DNA from: Tritrichomonas musculus
Lineage: Eukaryota; Parabasalia; Tritrichomonadida; Tritrichomonadidae
Reading direction: 5' to 3'
Assembly (NCBI GenBank): GCA_039105265.1
Contig: JAPFFF010000310.1
Location: forward strand, 1-26,832
Length of the DNA stretch: 26,832 bases
This document shows, in pieces, positions 26,678-26,832 of this stretch. Positions within the stretch are counted from its first letter, which is position 1. Every line of letters starts with the position of its first letter. The translations under genes were made by a program, and so were the position numbers. Below the pieces are notes generated by a model. It was not told the DNA's origin. It saw nothing but the letters and a program-made list of their open reading frames with translations, and made no database searches.

Positions 26678-26832
26678 ATGTCATCACGCAACGTTCAAAT
26701 CATGAGCCATCGTCAGTGTATAACACCTAACCCACCTGTGACACAACCTAAGTTCCAGCACCCAGCTACACATCATAAAGAGAACCTATCAGCAGTTGAT
26801 GGTAAAGCTAATAAGGTTAATGCTAAGCAATT
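26678..26832 (+). CDS. Start of a further Polinton gene (runs off right edge)
   Basis: An open frame starts at the ATG in ACTCAAATG, 23 bp after the HNH gene, and continues to the edge (51 codons visible). It reads MSSRNVQIMSHRQCITPNPP and then a Pro/His/Lys-containing stretch. The exact TCAAATG context, as at five other genes of the cluster, supports the start. Too little is visible to name a function. Confidence 0.6.
   Translation, partial: MSSRNVQIMSHRQCITPNPPVTQPKFQHPATHHKENLSAVDGKANKVNAKQ

Larger units (their letters stand above)
19235..26832 (+). mobile_element. Polinton/Maverick, left part, continuing past the right edge
   Basis: Nine closely packed plus-strand genes include an integrase, an FtsK/HerA-type packaging ATPase, a probable major capsid protein and an HNH endonuclease. 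This combination is specific to Polintons. The left border is placed at the hairpin and 11-bp minisatellite near 19235-19560 on the basis of the composition shift and lack of genes; the exact end and its target duplication are not resolved. The protein-primed DNA polymerase and the protease are not in the window and would be expected to the right. The visible part looks whole, with no obvious breaks, which suggests a young copy. Confidence 0.85.

Overview
The window looks like repeat-rich chromosomal DNA of an anaerobic-type protist with very AT-rich intergenic sequence. It carries a Mutator-like (MULE) DNA transposon, a nested hAT-type element, a small non-autonomous relative of the MULE, and the left part of a Polinton/Maverick. 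That combination, together with intron-less genes and start codons sitting in a short TCAAATG context, best fits a parabasalid (Trichomonas/Tritrichomonas-like). An Entamoeba-like amoebozoan is the main alternative. This is inference; no rRNA or unmistakable host gene is present to settle it.

Layout. (1) 1-645, minus strand: the start of a gene for a repetitive protein built of 21-residue units, running off the left edge. (2) 1202-15935: a 14.7-kb MULE with 34-bp terminal inverted repeats and a perfect 9-bp target-site duplication (CATTATTTG). It holds a 44-unit tandem array of about 126 bp, a very Gln-rich protein with a homeodomain-like N-terminus, a MULE transposase with DDE core and SWIM finger, and a long AT-rich right arm. 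The right arm contains a 63-bp minisatellite and a 1,056-bp nested hAT-type element with a perfect 8-bp duplication. (3) 15945-18255: gene-empty, extremely AT-rich DNA with one fold-back structure. (4) 18256-18663: a 408-bp element whose ends match the MULE ends in sequence and spacing and which encloses a GC-richer, open-frame insert, possibly a captured gene fragment. (5) About 19235 to the right edge: the left part of a Polinton, with a hairpin and an 11-bp minisatellite at its edge, then nine closely packed plus-strand genes: an acidic unknown protein, integrase, packaging ATPase, three small or low-complexity proteins, a probable major capsid protein, an HNH endonuclease and a partial gene.

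How the parts work together. In the MULE, the transposase would act on the inverted repeats and could mobilise the small relative at 18256-18663. The Q-rich protein shares the transposase reading frame and is separated from it only by a stop codon, so the two may be expressed from one transcript. In the Polinton, the integrase would insert the element, and the ATPase and capsid protein are the packaging and shell parts; its protein-primed polymerase and protease are not in this window and would be expected to the right. The visible Polinton genes are all open and it looks young. The less ordinary observations are the nested and satellite-swollen MULE, the shared frame across two TAA codons, the hidden open frame in the satellite, and the small element with the GC-rich insert.
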